The notes beneath the pieces are model-generated. The model was not told the DNA's origin. It ran no database searches and was given only the letters and a program-made list of their open reading frames with translations. This document shows positions 8,701 to 17,104 of a DNA stretch of 34,745 bases, in pieces. The position numbers and the translations under genes were made by a program. Each line of letters begins with the position of its first letter. Positions within the stretch are counted from its first letter, which is position 1. The stretch comes from a virus: positions 1 to 34,745 of the IMG/VR virus record IMGVR_UViG_3300022200_000178. One strand, written 5' to 3'.

Positions 8701-11700
8701 GTTGCGCAACAGTACCAAACTCTTCTAGAAACAGGGCGTAATACACCGGAGCTAGACACGTACGCAGAAAGCACTGCTAACTTTACGAACATAAAAGAGT
8801 TTATTACTTACGGACTGACTGGCCCGTCGCTGCAAAGAATGCTGTTAAACATGGCGCCGGTAGCTAACCCACAGCTTGGCACTATACGCACAGCCTTCTC
8901 TAATTTTGCGGACTCAATCCGCCGTTTGATTGGTTTCCCATCCAGAGACCGCAGTGCTTTTGAGGAACTGATTGACCTGACAGGGCGCATAGCTATTGAG
9001 AATGTGCGACAAGCGCCTAAGCGCGCAAGTGAGGTTGTGCAGGCCAAGAAGAAAGTACAAGAACAAAATAAAGTGTTGATAGCTCAAGCCAAACAGACCA
9101 CGCTTCGTAACTTTATGAAGAAGAGCAACAAGCTTGTGGAACTTACTAGAGACCCCAAAGAAGGACTAAAACAGTTCCTAGCTTTTGCAAAAGAAATGAA
9201 CCCTGTTACTTTTGAGAACATGCTCTATGCTCTTACTAATAACATGGTTACAAGACTAGCAGACGATTACAAGGTCGCTGCGGTACGCAAAGTTAATGCG
9301 ATAATAGCTAACATTCATGGCTATAGAAATAGAAAGCTAAAAGCTATTAAACCCAATCTGGATAAATGGGAAAACTTAATCTTTAAAAACAGAAAAACAG
9401 CAGAGCTGCTAGAAGACTCGATTAATCTTAGCTCTTTGTTTGAAGTAGTTCTTTATGATTTAGATAGCGGTAAGTATTTATCTCAAGGGCAATCGCTAAG
9501 ACAAGACAGCCAACTAAATGATTTAAAGTTTGAGTTGCAGGAATTGTCTAAAAACCCTAGCCCTAGCACAGAAGAACAGCGTAAGATGAACCGTTTAGCT
9601 GAGGAGATAAGAAAACGTGAAAAAGAGATAGGAACAGTCTTTGATCTCTTTAATGAAATGCGCAGGGGCAAGGGCGGTTCCGCAGCTTCCGAACTTTACG
9701 CTTGGACTATGCAGGAATACCGTAACGACTTAGATGAGCACAACAGGTTGCTACTTGAGTCTATAAGAAAGGACCCAACGCTTCCCGGTACTGAGTCAGA
9801 TACTGCTTCGCCTAAAGGTAAACTGCTAGCAGAAATAACAGCGGCTTATCAAGAAGCTAGAAAAAGAAAAGTCTATGCGCCGTTAATGCGTTACGGAAAA
9901 TACGCCATGCGCGCCGTTGTGGGTAAGAGGACTCAAGCTTTTTATATGTTCGAGTCTAAGAGACAACGCGATGCTTTCGCAAAAGCTTACAAAAAAGATT
10001 TCCCGTTCCAGCAAGTAATACCTGAAGATATAGAAGATTACAACGCTAGTATGAGAGAACAAATGCTTGGGGATAGCGCCAAGCTGCGCGATATGTTTGC
10101 CTCTATAGACCAGCTAAAGCAGGGCAACCGAGACGCTGCGGAAGAATTAAAAGACAACATATACCAGATGTACCTGCTTTCTCTGCCAGAAGGCAATATG
10201 CGCAAAATGTATCTGCGCAGAAAAGGTAGATCAGGCTTCAACAATGATGCCTATCGCAATCTAGTGTCCACCAAACTTAGCAGCATTAACCAGCTAGCAA
10301 GAATTAAATACGGAAAGGATATAAGAAACGCGCTAAGTCAAGGTGAAGCTGCGCTTGAAGGACAGCCTTTTGAGCTTGAAATACAGGAAAATGCAAAACT
10401 AAGGGGCGAAATTCCTAGAGAAAAGAAACAAGCACTGCTTAATGTTACGCGAGAAAGAGCTACTACAGAACTTACGCCTCCTAGAAAAACCGGAGGAGAC
10501 GCTGTGGCGGATCGCGCTTCTCGTTTAGGCACCAAAGCGGCGTTTATGTGGCTTATGTCTTCCATTCGCTCAGCCGTTATACAGCCACTGCAACTCGCTT
10601 CTTTTGGGTTTGGCACCCTGCATGCTGAATATGGTGCAAAGAAAACGGCGGCTATGGCTGGAAAGTACATAAAAAACTTCTTAACTATGAAGGCGTTAAG
10701 TAGGCAAGAGTTTTCAGAGGACGGCGAGGTTTTAGACACCAAAGGTGAACCAGCAATACGCAACTCTGCTTACGTAACTAATAGCAAAATAAAAAACCAA
10801 TTACAAAAAGCTTTTGATGCGGCGGAAGAAAGAAATGCCTTTGGTGGCCGTATATATGACGTAATGGGTAGAGCTTCGCAAGAACAGGCGGAAATAAGAA
10901 CCACCGCTGGCGCAGAAGACCTAACTTTAAACAAAGGAAAGCGGTTTGCGGAAGGCGTTTTAACCGGAGCAGTGCACCACTTAGAGCGTATTTCGCGCGA
11001 AGTGTTCTTTATGTCGGCCTTCGAACTTGCTTATGAGGACGCATTGCGGCGTGGGGCTACCGGTGATTTAGCCGTAGAAGCGGCTATAGAGAAAGCACTC
11101 GGGCTTACAAACAACGCAATGTTTGACTACTCTACTTACAACAAACCCCTTATAGCTAAAAATCCATTAGGGCGGATGGCATACCAATTCCAAAACTATA
11201 GGGTGCAAGCGACTGGGTACATAGTTCAAAACTTCCAGCAAGCCTTCACTGCTTCTGGGCTTACCAAAGAAGAAAAGAAACAAGCAGCTATACGCTTCTA
11301 CGACATGCTTGGTATGGGTTTAGTTACAGGCGGAGCTACTGGAGCGTTAGGTTATACAGCATTAGTAGCAGTCATAGACGGCGTTCGAGAATTTTTACGC
11401 CCAGACTACGACGATGAAGACGCAGATATATTCTATGATATGGCAAACCCAAATAACCCAATAGGTTTGCGCAGTACGGATTTGTACATACGAGGGAGTG
11501 TAATTCCAAGATACTTTGGGGCTGGTAGTAGTTTTGCCAAACAGTTTGGGTTAGAAGACGAAACAGCAGACTTTATAGCTGAGGCTATAGAAGTAGGTCC
11601 TATATCCGCTCTGACCGATTGGAACTTCCAACCTTCGTTAGCATTAGATGGTTTATGGTTCTCTTCTTATGGAGAAGAGCCAGACAAATGGGGAGAAGTT

Positions 11701-12360
11701 GTTCAGCAGTTTTTATTTGGCATATTCGGTCCTTTTGGAAGTGTGATTACGGATGCAGCGGATGGAACGCAGCTAATTTACGAAGGGGAAGTACTCCGAG
11801 GCATGGAAAAAATACTGCCCGGATTGCTAAGAGAGCCTGTAGAAGCATACCGTTATACTCAGGAAGGTTACATAACTCCCGGTGGAGACGAAGTTGTTGG
11901 TCCTGAATATTACAATACTTGGCGTGTTATAGGCCAAATGATTGGAGCCGGTTCTACAGACTTAGCCACTGCTCAGAGAGCTGCGTACGGTGCCAACCAA
12001 ATGACTAAAACTGACCCAGCAGAAAACAAGCTAGAGATTTATGAAAACTTTGAAAAAGCCATAAAAGATAGAGAGCGAGCCGTCAAGAACTATGGTGCGG
12101 GCAGTAAGCAAGCCGAGGAAGCTCTGGCTAAGATGGAAGAGATACTGCAAGAAGACATAGCGCGCCACAATTACATGTATTTCTTTGACCCAATTACGCC
12201 AGACTCGCTGACTGATTCTATGAGAGAGCGGTTACGTCGAGATGGGATAACGGTGTCTGGGTTCTACTTGGGGGATAAGGTAGCTCCGTTTGCCTACCCA
12301 GTAATCAAAGATATGTTGCTGGAGCCGCTGCCTTCAGAAGTAAAGAACGGACAGGACTAG
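5752..12360 (+). CDS. giant internal virion protein with HExxH metallopeptidase motif
   Basis: This gene encodes 2202 residues, by far the largest product in the window. The N-terminus has three short copies of NPFLQYV/NPFSQYV (residues 10-16, 30-36, 43-49). Residues ~150-200 form a hydrophobic Ala/Gly-rich stretch (IPAAAAAILGGGAGVVTYGI). A long acidic region covers ~380-630, and basic helices follow. Residues 946-950 are HEMIH within ILHEMIHAVSLN, a zincin-type HExxH motif. The C-terminal third has helical domains, a second hydrophobic Gly/Ala stretch near 1850-1880 and the NPLGRMAYQFQNYRVQATGY segment typical of large phage polyvalent proteins. It is probably carried in the capsid and delivered with DNA, the metallopeptidase acting on the host envelope or proteins. 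That role is inference. It ends exactly where the opposite-strand block ends. Confidence 0.8.
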   Translation: MAEQNLREENPFLQYVTPVAGDLGLTQEDNPFLQYVEPAAEDNPFSQYVETPAPVTPAPEPIAPQEVESNIFREAADIPLQLAGGITTGVKIVTDIFGADNPVSRSLEGVEGYIDSLLSAQAKADQQEVARIMAEAEDKGLGANVNAALRALATSPLDFIAQGVGTVIPAAAAAILGGGAGVVTYGIASGVGLIKGAIYDAVNEEMLKQGLPEAEADRIADAAQAYTGDNIDMLALGGALGFLSSRFGVPEAFLKGKIGQKLLESGVEKGVARRIAEVAGREAAPEALQAAQERFAQNLALQREGVDVPLGRGVAGQAILEGAIGSIIGGGVGAVEARAADTMRADQRAGKVPEWAPVIRSLARADLAKPEEELFARQEEIRARFGEDAANNYARVLNGQEMVFAQEEEVLLGPGQIEPEAAPEAAPEAEPEWLPAVNEEIAKDLGKSEEEIATKIGKIYADYGQLAAATYARGIQGIQGTEMIVPAVAEEGPVAPMQREEIQAEAALMAEREAEQESIQEATSEWLNELEQEQDETIPTEAEEDLEFQEAIEEASKTTAGIQLGTITEEELGDEAVAPTLGELTEEELGTLGVDPEIGDISQAEQAPAAIEGETQEVAGVKAETTQPVEIQEQTSFLEQEETTAKTRGRPSLKRKTEVQQNLDRMRKAQDNQRNAQNRASQKLTTTLETGEQKILKKKQYASLFPTMEEFTAYAENPQDAYDTEVKGLTLSYALEGLPQDRAQQKAQREANKKQTAFNQINDELRALSVRRVEQLADVINIAGNKKLEGKAAHTAAVEALQDPRITPDELERAKQLAKTKKPKEPAGAIPVQELRKGDFEPLTTRETIEAPIDAAATAEQAADILINDTTRTPFERGLARLLRPILRQIGTEFVTITDLSQVPDSVLEYWIDEDGNQIAAGIYEPEENVIYIDSVEGLDPRTILHEMIHAVSLNVIDAVQNDIEVSADATAAVKELELLMERVAQQYQTLLETGRNTPELDTYAESTANFTNIKEFITYGLTGPSLQRMLLNMAPVANPQLGTIRTAFSNFADSIRRLIGFPSRDRSAFEELIDLTGRIAIENVRQAPKRASEVVQAKKKVQEQNKVLIAQAKQTTLRNFMKKSNKLVELTRDPKEGLKQFLAFAKEMNPVTFENMLYALTNNMVTRLADDYKVAAVRKVNAIIANIHGYRNRKLKAIKPNLDKWENLIFKNRKTAELLEDSINLSSLFEVVLYDLDSGKYLSQGQSLRQDSQLNDLKFELQELSKNPSPSTEEQRKMNRLAEEIRKREKEIGTVFDLFNEMRRGKGGSAASELYAWTMQEYRNDLDEHNRLLLESIRKDPTLPGTESDTASPKGKLLAEITAAYQEARKRKVYAPLMRYGKYAMRAVVGKRTQAFYMFESKRQRDAFAKAYKKDFPFQQVIPEDIEDYNASMREQMLGDSAKLRDMFASIDQLKQGNRDAAEELKDNIYQMYLLSLPEGNMRKMYLRRKGRSGFNNDAYRNLVSTKLSSINQLARIKYGKDIRNALSQGEAALEGQPFELEIQENAKLRGEIPREKKQALLNVTRERATTELTPPRKTGGDAVADRASRLGTKAAFMWLMSSIRSAVIQPLQLASFGFGTLHAEYGAKKTAAMAGKYIKNFLTMKALSRQEFSEDGEVLDTKGEPAIRNSAYVTNSKIKNQLQKAFDAAEERNAFGGRIYDVMGRASQEQAEIRTTAGAEDLTLNKGKRFAEGVLTGAVHHLERISREVFFMSAFELAYEDALRRGATGDLAVEAAIEKALGLTNNAMFDYSTYNKPLIAKNPLGRMAYQFQNYRVQATGYIVQNFQQAFTASGLTKEEKKQAAIRFYDMLGMGLVTGGATGALGYTALVAVIDGVREFLRPDYDDEDADIFYDMANPNNPIGLRSTDLYIRGSVIPRYFGAGSSFAKQFGLEDETADFIAEAIEVGPISALTDWNFQPSLALDGLWFSSYGEEPDKWGEVVQQFLFGIFGPFGSVITDAADGTQLIYEGEVLRGMEKILPGLLREPVEAYRYTQEGYITPGGDEVVGPEYYNTWRVIGQMIGAGSTDLATAQRAAYGANQMTKTDPAENKLEIYENFEKAIKDRERAVKNYGAGSKQAEEALAKMEEILQEDIARHNYMYFFDPITPDSLTDSMRERLRRDGITVSGFYLGDKVAPFAYPVIKDMLLEPLPSEVKNGQD

Positions 12361-12555
12361 TTAAACTCTCCATACCCGAATACCGCGCACCCCGTCTTCA
12401 ATGACAACCTTAGTTACGACTTTGTATTTAAGGCGGTGCACGGTTTCGAGTATGTATTTACTAGATTTGCGTGGGTTCAGGCAGGGTATAAAGAAAGAAT
12501 ACCCCACCTTAAATTTGGTCCAATCAATCTGATACTGCACCTTCTCCACTTTCAT
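12361..12555 (-). CDS. small conserved-looking hypothetical protein
   Basis: This gene encodes 64 residues rich in Lys, Val and Tyr, alternating hydrophobic and basic residues (KYKVVTKVVIEDGVRGIRVWRV), which suggests a compact beta-rich fold. It is the last gene of the leftward block. Its start overlaps the 3' end of the primase-helicase gene by 32 bases, behind a purine-rich stretch (AGAGAAAAAAG) that can act as a ribosome binding site. Its stop codon abuts the stop of the giant virion gene on the other strand. No family is recognised. Confidence 0.6.
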   Translation of the reverse strand: MKVEKVQYQIDWTKFKVGYSFFIPCLNPRKSSKYILETVHRLKYKVVTKVVIEDGVRGIRVWRV

Positions 12556-15502
12556 CTTTTTTCTCTGGCATAACCAAGTTTTCTATGTCGAAGAACTCGC
12601 TGTTTGAGCAGTCAAGTACCATACAACGGACAGCCAAACCTACATCAATATCCATGCCTTTTGCTAACCGCTTGTTTTTAGTAGTTACAAAGACGCCTTT
12701 CTGCTTTAGTTCTTTGATTGTTTCGTTCTTTGCCGTTTGGTACTTGACGCAATCTTGGTTAAAGTGCCCTACTTTTATAAACATGAGTTTAGTATCAGGC
12801 TCGTAGCGTATAACTAGCTCGCCTTTTGGCTCCCGTATTGGGGAGGAAGGTAAGTGGCTTCGGTTATCTACGCCGTCTTCGACTACCAAGATATTGTTGT
12901 TATGCCTGTACACGTAATCTGCAATTGTTGCGCTTGCGTTACTCAAAGGGGCTTTAGTTTCTAGGCTCATTTGCCCTACTTCTTCGACAACTTTTTCATA
13001 CAGAGTGCCTAAGTCCCATGTTTTTGGTTTACCTGCGTCGTCCCCATCTTCTATAAGTTCCGCTTTTCCTTCTTTATTAGTTATTTGTAGCAGCCCTACG
13101 TTACTAGCGACCAATCCCGCTGTTATGTTTACAGCTACAGCCGCCGACCAAATACGTTCTCTAGAGCTAAATTTAAGTTTCTTGTCTATCTTTGCCTGTA
13201 CCCTAAGTAGGGTTTCTAAGACTTCATCTTTGTTGGCAATTATATATTGTATAAAAGGTTCTATAGCATGCCCGTAATTATTGTTGAGCACGTGGTCAAA
13301 TATTTCCTTGCCTTCTTCTACAGAAATAATATTTTGGTCTGTATAATCAATTTGGAACTCTAACAGCCGCATCATTTCCCCGTCAGCCACTGCCTTGGCA
13401 GAGCTAGACTTATCGTAGAAAGATGCGTTCGCTGAGGTGAGTGTGGGGGTGTTCCACGTAGTGTCGTTTATGCGCAGCTTGTTTGCATCTCGTTCACTTT
13501 TGTCCTTACCTTTACCTTGTGAGTAAGCGTAGGCTAGCTCAGAAAAATCATCTGCGTCGGTGTTGGTTATTTCGTCCACCGTATTAACTATGTTGTTAAG
13601 TATGCCTATCTTAGTAATCTTAGCTACTTTTGTGTCGTCTACAGTACCAAGTAATCTTTCTGGGTGCCCACATATACTATTTGCCATACGTAAGATTGTA
13701 GTTTTACCCGTACCTGCGTAGCGGTGCACGAAGTTTATGATTACTCCTTTCTGTCCAGTGTACTTCAAAAGAACTGAGCCAAAGCCAGTCAGCGCACCAA
13801 ACGCTTGTAGCTCCATACCCTCCCTACCATACAAACCAAAGGCTTTTTTCCATTCTTCTAAAGTACCTGCTGGTTCAAAGTAAGGAGCCAAAGATTGCGT
13901 TATCGAAGACGGCGGGCTGTAGTAAACCCCGTCTACTGTTATCTCTCTATCCCCAACAATGAACTTAGTATCATTGTCAGCCCAACCAAATTGTTTTCTC
14001 ATAACGTCCGCCTTTTTTAAAGTTTGCAGCGCCTTAATAGCGCGTATTACGTATGCAGTTATCTTTTTAAACTGCGCCTCATCAGCCATAACCCCATGTT
14101 TTGAAAGCTCTTTTTTGACTTCGATGTTCTGAGTTATCTTGATGTTAGAAATAAAAAATATCTTTACTCCGTCTTTAGGAGTGTGTAACCGCAGAACAGT
14201 AGTGTCCCCTTCTGCTGGGTCGTTCATTCTTTTTATTACGAACAGGTCGTGCTCGTAGACAAGCTTAGGGCCTCTCTCATCATCATTGGGGTCTAGGTAG
14301 TAAATACCACCGTGCTTACCCCTTGCGTAATTGTCAGGCAAGAATGGCTTTAGGTTAAGCAGATCACGGTCTAGGTATTCGTCCTCTACCTCTTCCACTT
14401 CCACTTCCACTTCTGGTTCAGGAGCTACCTGTTCCGCGTCTTCATCTTCGTCAAATTCAACTAGTTCTTTACCCAAACTAATTGGATTGGTTATCCGTCC
14501 TTTATGGGGGCAACCATCGCACCCACCGGGGTTGGTACGCTCAAACACTGCACAGGAGTGTGGCCCTTCTATGTGCTCGACTTTCTCTTCCACTTTCTCC
14601 CGATTGTAATCAGGGTGCCCTTCAGACAGTATGTGGATAGCCGTGTCTCGGTCATAACAGTGCGCAGCTACAGATAGCGCATCGAACCATCTAGGCTCGG
14701 ACAACGTTGCCCTATTGACATAACAGTCCAATAGCTGCTGACATCCGGTATTACCTGCGCTTCGCTTCATTATCTTAGCAAAGCTACTTTGGACGTTCTC
14801 CTGTAGTTTCCCCATTAACATAGATTTTCTACGCGGGGCACTTGCGTCTAACGCCACAGTCTCTTTAACCCCCAAAATATCCTTAAGCTCATCAAAGTTT
14901 ATTTCGGGAGCCGTAGTAATTACACTTACGGGCTTAGGTGGATCGTCTTTATAATTCAAGGTACCCGGGACTCTAAGCACCCGAGCCGATTCAAAGACAG
15001 AGGGGTCTACATAAAACTCTTGTTTATCGCAAAGCTGACGAAGCCTAGAAGCCACTGGTTTCCATTCTTCTTTAGTAACTGCCCTATCTAGCGCCCAGTA
15101 CACGTGTAGCCCGCGCCCTGAATTAACTAGTGTAGGTTGGGGCAAGCCCACGGTTTCACAGAACTCCCGTAGTTTTTTAGCTCCGGCTGCTTGATCTATG
15201 TAGCCGTCTGGGCGTCCTGTCTTTTCATTTACTTCAGCTTTCTTTTCTCCGCAATCTATGTCTAACCATATCGCCTTGAGGGCTTGTACATTAACCTGCG
15301 TACGTCCTTTGTCTGGGTCTTTAAACTTGGCGACCGCGAAATAAACATCCTGCTTTTTAGCCAAATACTTATCTACTAGGTTTTGTGCTTCTTCCCTAGT
15401 GGCTACAAGCTCAGTTCCTGCAAAATCCCCTGACTCCAACGCTAGCACGCAGTAGTACCCACCTTCGGGTAGCACGTACTCAAGTAAGTCAAAGTTGTCC
15501 AT
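12524..15502 (-). CDS. fused AEP primase-polymerase and helicase
   Basis: This gene encodes 992 residues. Residues ~1-210 match an archaeo-eukaryotic-type primase (PrimPol). The metal-binding aspartates lie in WLDIDCGE (D81, D83). The nucleotide-binding histidine lies in SGRGLHVYW (H133), followed by ARVLRVPGTLNYK. A Cys/His cluster near residues 315-335 (SCAVF to CDGCPHKG) may bind zinc or Fe-S. An acidic linker follows, then a helicase domain with Walker A GTGKTT (K600), an acidic motif NTVDEIT and TLTSANASF, as in DUF927/VapE-like phage helicases. The protein would unwind the fork and prime synthesis for the phage polymerase. It is preceded by the HTH gene with a three-base gap. The C-terminal ~150 residues are less clear. 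Confidence 0.85.
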   Translation of the reverse strand: MDNFDLLEYVLPEGGYYCVLALESGDFAGTELVATREEAQNLVDKYLAKKQDVYFAVAKFKDPDKGRTQVNVQALKAIWLDIDCGEKKAEVNEKTGRPDGYIDQAAGAKKLREFCETVGLPQPTLVNSGRGLHVYWALDRAVTKEEWKPVASRLRQLCDKQEFYVDPSVFESARVLRVPGTLNYKDDPPKPVSVITTAPEINFDELKDILGVKETVALDASAPRRKSMLMGKLQENVQSSFAKIMKRSAGNTGCQQLLDCYVNRATLSEPRWFDALSVAAHCYDRDTAIHILSEGHPDYNREKVEEKVEHIEGPHSCAVFERTNPGGCDGCPHKGRITNPISLGKELVEFDEDEDAEQVAPEPEVEVEVEEVEDEYLDRDLLNLKPFLPDNYARGKHGGIYYLDPNDDERGPKLVYEHDLFVIKRMNDPAEGDTTVLRLHTPKDGVKIFFISNIKITQNIEVKKELSKHGVMADEAQFKKITAYVIRAIKALQTLKKADVMRKQFGWADNDTKFIVGDREITVDGVYYSPPSSITQSLAPYFEPAGTLEEWKKAFGLYGREGMELQAFGALTGFGSVLLKYTGQKGVIINFVHRYAGTGKTTILRMANSICGHPERLLGTVDDTKVAKITKIGILNNIVNTVDEITNTDADDFSELAYAYSQGKGKDKSERDANKLRINDTTWNTPTLTSANASFYDKSSSAKAVADGEMMRLLEFQIDYTDQNIISVEEGKEIFDHVLNNNYGHAIEPFIQYIIANKDEVLETLLRVQAKIDKKLKFSSRERIWSAAVAVNITAGLVASNVGLLQITNKEGKAELIEDGDDAGKPKTWDLGTLYEKVVEEVGQMSLETKAPLSNASATIADYVYRHNNNILVVEDGVDNRSHLPSSPIREPKGELVIRYEPDTKLMFIKVGHFNQDCVKYQTAKNETIKELKQKGVFVTTKNKRLAKGMDIDVGLAVRCMVLDCSNSEFFDIENLVMPEKKDESGEGAVSD

Positions 15503-15505
15503 AGT

Positions 15506-15739
15506 CTAGCGCTCTAACTGCGTTATTAATTTTTCTATTTTGCTAGCCATCTGCTCAGAAGGCCTGCTCTTGCCAGAAAACCAGTGGTAGATTGTTTGTC
15601 TGCTGACGCCTAGGCGCTCAGCTACGTCCGCAACGGGTACACCATGTTTGATGCACGTGCGTCCTAGCTTCACGCCTATAGAGCGAGCACTGGCAGACTT
15701 ATTGAGCGAGACTAGATTTAACGTATAGCCATAGCTCAT
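15506..15739 (-). CDS. small XRE/Cro-type HTH DNA-binding protein
   Basis: This gene encodes 77 residues from the ATG at 15739, preferred because it overlaps the upstream stop as TAATG and has AGGA at a good distance. A longer frame begins six codons earlier. Residues ~32-72 form a helix-turn-helix: VPVADVAERLGVSRQTIYHWFSGKSRPSEQM, in which the recognition helix would be SRQTIYHWF. This is the usual layout of XRE/Cro-type regulators. It sits between the putative ssDNA-binding protein and the primase-helicase. It may therefore control replication genes or recognise the origin. It is one of three candidates in the window for a regulator that binds the dispersed palindrome or the iterons. Confidence 0.8.
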   Translation of the reverse strand: MSYGYTLNLVSLNKSASARSIGVKLGRTCIKHGVPVADVAERLGVSRQTIYHWFSGKSRPSEQMASKIEKLITQLER

Positions 15740-16647
15740 TAGTCGTCCTTGCTCCATGCGTCAATTACAGAGGCTAAAGAATCAGAGTCTTCAGTGGGAG
15801 TATGCTCTTCTTTCTTCTTAGTGCGCTTTACTGGCTCTTCTACTTCTTCCACCAGTTCCACTTCTTCAGGCTCCTCAGAACGAGTTACCTTTGGCTTTGG
15901 GGCTTCTATCCTAGGTGCTTTAGTTACGCCGTCTGTCTGAGCCACAGTGATCTGAGTGTACATCTTAGCTTCAGCTGCAGTTTGTACGCTGCTAACTAAG
16001 TCGTATTCTTCGTCAGTCAATGAGCGCACAGGCGTAAACAATAGCTCCATGGAGTCAGCATCTAGATCGTAACTAATATTAGTTATAACAGTATCAGGCG
16101 CTTCACGGTTGCTGAATAAGTATTTAATATAGCTTTCAAACGGATGCTCGTTGCCAGAACCCTTACCAAACAAAGACTTAGCGGGGATATTGAACTGGTA
16201 AAGGTCGCCCGACGTGTCTCCGGCTAACAGGATAGCTATACGACGTTGGTATCTACAGGCTTTACCGCCGTTGTCACCAGAGCCTTTGACATTCATAGGG
16301 CAGTCAGCGCAGTTGCTATGCTGCGGGTCGGGTGCACCGGCTTCAGGCTTGTCGCCTTGGTTAGACCAACAATTGGGTAGGGTCGCTTCCTTGGTAGGGT
16401 CAAACTTATCCTTGTAATAGATACGAGAGACTTTGGGTAGCATATTAACAATGATCGCTTCAAACTCATCACGGATAGGCTCGCCCACTTGCTCACCGTT
16501 AATGATCTTTCGGAAGAAGCCCTTGTTACTTGTTTGAATACGGCGGCTGTATATAGTTGAACTGGCTTTAAGCTGCTCAGCTAGGGCACTGTGGCGGCGC
16601 GTAGATACGCCTGTTTGGTTCTTAAATATAGATACTTCGTTGCTCAT
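15739..16647 (-). CDS. putative ssDNA-binding replication protein (Cys4, acidic tail)
   Basis: This gene encodes 302 residues. Four cysteines at 93, 113, 116 and 131 (PNCWS, SNCADCP, KACRYQRR) form a likely zinc site in the centre. The sequence after them (RRIAILLAGDTSGDLYQFNIP) looks like an OB-type beta barrel. The last ~60 residues are a disordered tail of alternating Glu and Lys clusters ending in a hydrophobic-acidic peptide (VIDAWSKDD), as in many single-strand-binding proteins. It lies between the helicase/polymerase genes and the primase. A role coating single-stranded DNA or loading replication factors is therefore a reasonable inference. I cannot name the family with certainty. AGGAG precedes the ATG. 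Confidence 0.6.
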   Translation of the reverse strand: MSNEVSIFKNQTGVSTRRHSALAEQLKASSTIYSRRIQTSNKGFFRKIINGEQVGEPIRDEFEAIIVNMLPKVSRIYYKDKFDPTKEATLPNCWSNQGDKPEAGAPDPQHSNCADCPMNVKGSGDNGGKACRYQRRIAILLAGDTSGDLYQFNIPAKSLFGKGSGNEHPFESYIKYLFSNREAPDTVITNISYDLDADSMELLFTPVRSLTDEEYDLVSSVQTAAEAKMYTQITVAQTDGVTKAPRIEAPKPKVTRSEEPEEVELVEEVEEPVKRTKKKEEHTPTEDSDSLASVIDAWSKDD

Positions 16648-16656
16648 TTTAATCTC

Positions 16657-17046
16657 CTATTTAGAGGTAGGTTTTCTTACACTTATTACATATTGGTTTC
16701 TAGCCTGTAGCCCCATTGGTACATCGTCAGGGTTGTCGGCTAGGAACTCTTTCATGTTGCCGTTATGTATTCGCTTTTCTAGCAAATGGTAGGCATCATT
16801 TTCTTTCACAAACTGGTAGAAGCTGTCCCAGTCGCTAGTCCAATAGCTAGAGTTTAGGCGGCGGCTTATGGTTCCGTTTGTGGTATTTAGGCTGTTGGCA
16901 TCTTGCTCGTTGCATAGCTCTAACATCTTGTCAGCTACTTTGGATTGCTGCTCTTTTATTTCTTTTACCTTATCTTCAAGCTCGCGGATTTTCTCACGCA
17001 TCTTGATGTAAATGCCCGCTAATTCGGACGCATTGTAGTCGCTCAC
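16657..17046 (-). CDS. coiled-coil hypothetical protein (GTG start)
   Basis: This gene encodes 129 residues. The start is GTG with AAGGAGG seven bases upstream. Residues ~10-48 form a charged coiled coil (REKIRELEDKVKEIKEQQ), followed by a compact domain with YWTSDWDSFYQFVKEN and LLEKRIHNGNMKEFL. It is the first gene after a good promoter candidate and precedes the putative ssDNA-binding protein, so an accessory replication or recombination role is possible. The layout, a coiled coil followed by a short aromatic-rich domain, is loosely like phage nuclease-inhibitor or SSB-associated proteins. No firm family assignment. Confidence 0.7.
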   Translation of the reverse strand: MSDYNASELAGIYIKMREKIRELEDKVKEIKEQQSKVADKMLELCNEQDANSLNTTNGTISRRLNSSYWTSDWDSFYQFVKENDAYHLLEKRIHNGNMKEFLADNPDDVPMGLQARNQYVISVRKPTSK

Positions 17047-17076
17047 AGAATCCTCCTTTTGGTAAGTGGGAGAGTC

Positions 17077-17104
17077 AGTTTACAACTACTTTTTACATTG
17101 TCAA
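17077..17104 (-). promoter_or_regulatory. sigma70-type promoter candidate
   Basis: Reading leftward, a perfect TTGACA (17099-17104) is followed by a 16-base spacer and TAAACT (17077-17082). The -35 overlaps the stop codon of the SNF2 gene, and the predicted start precedes the GTG at 17046. The first ten bases, TTGACAATGT, are shared with the candidate promoter at 26120-26148. Confidence 0.5.

Noticed and set aside
12340-12380. Bidirectional terminator at the convergent junction
   Set aside because: No stem with a T tract could be found.
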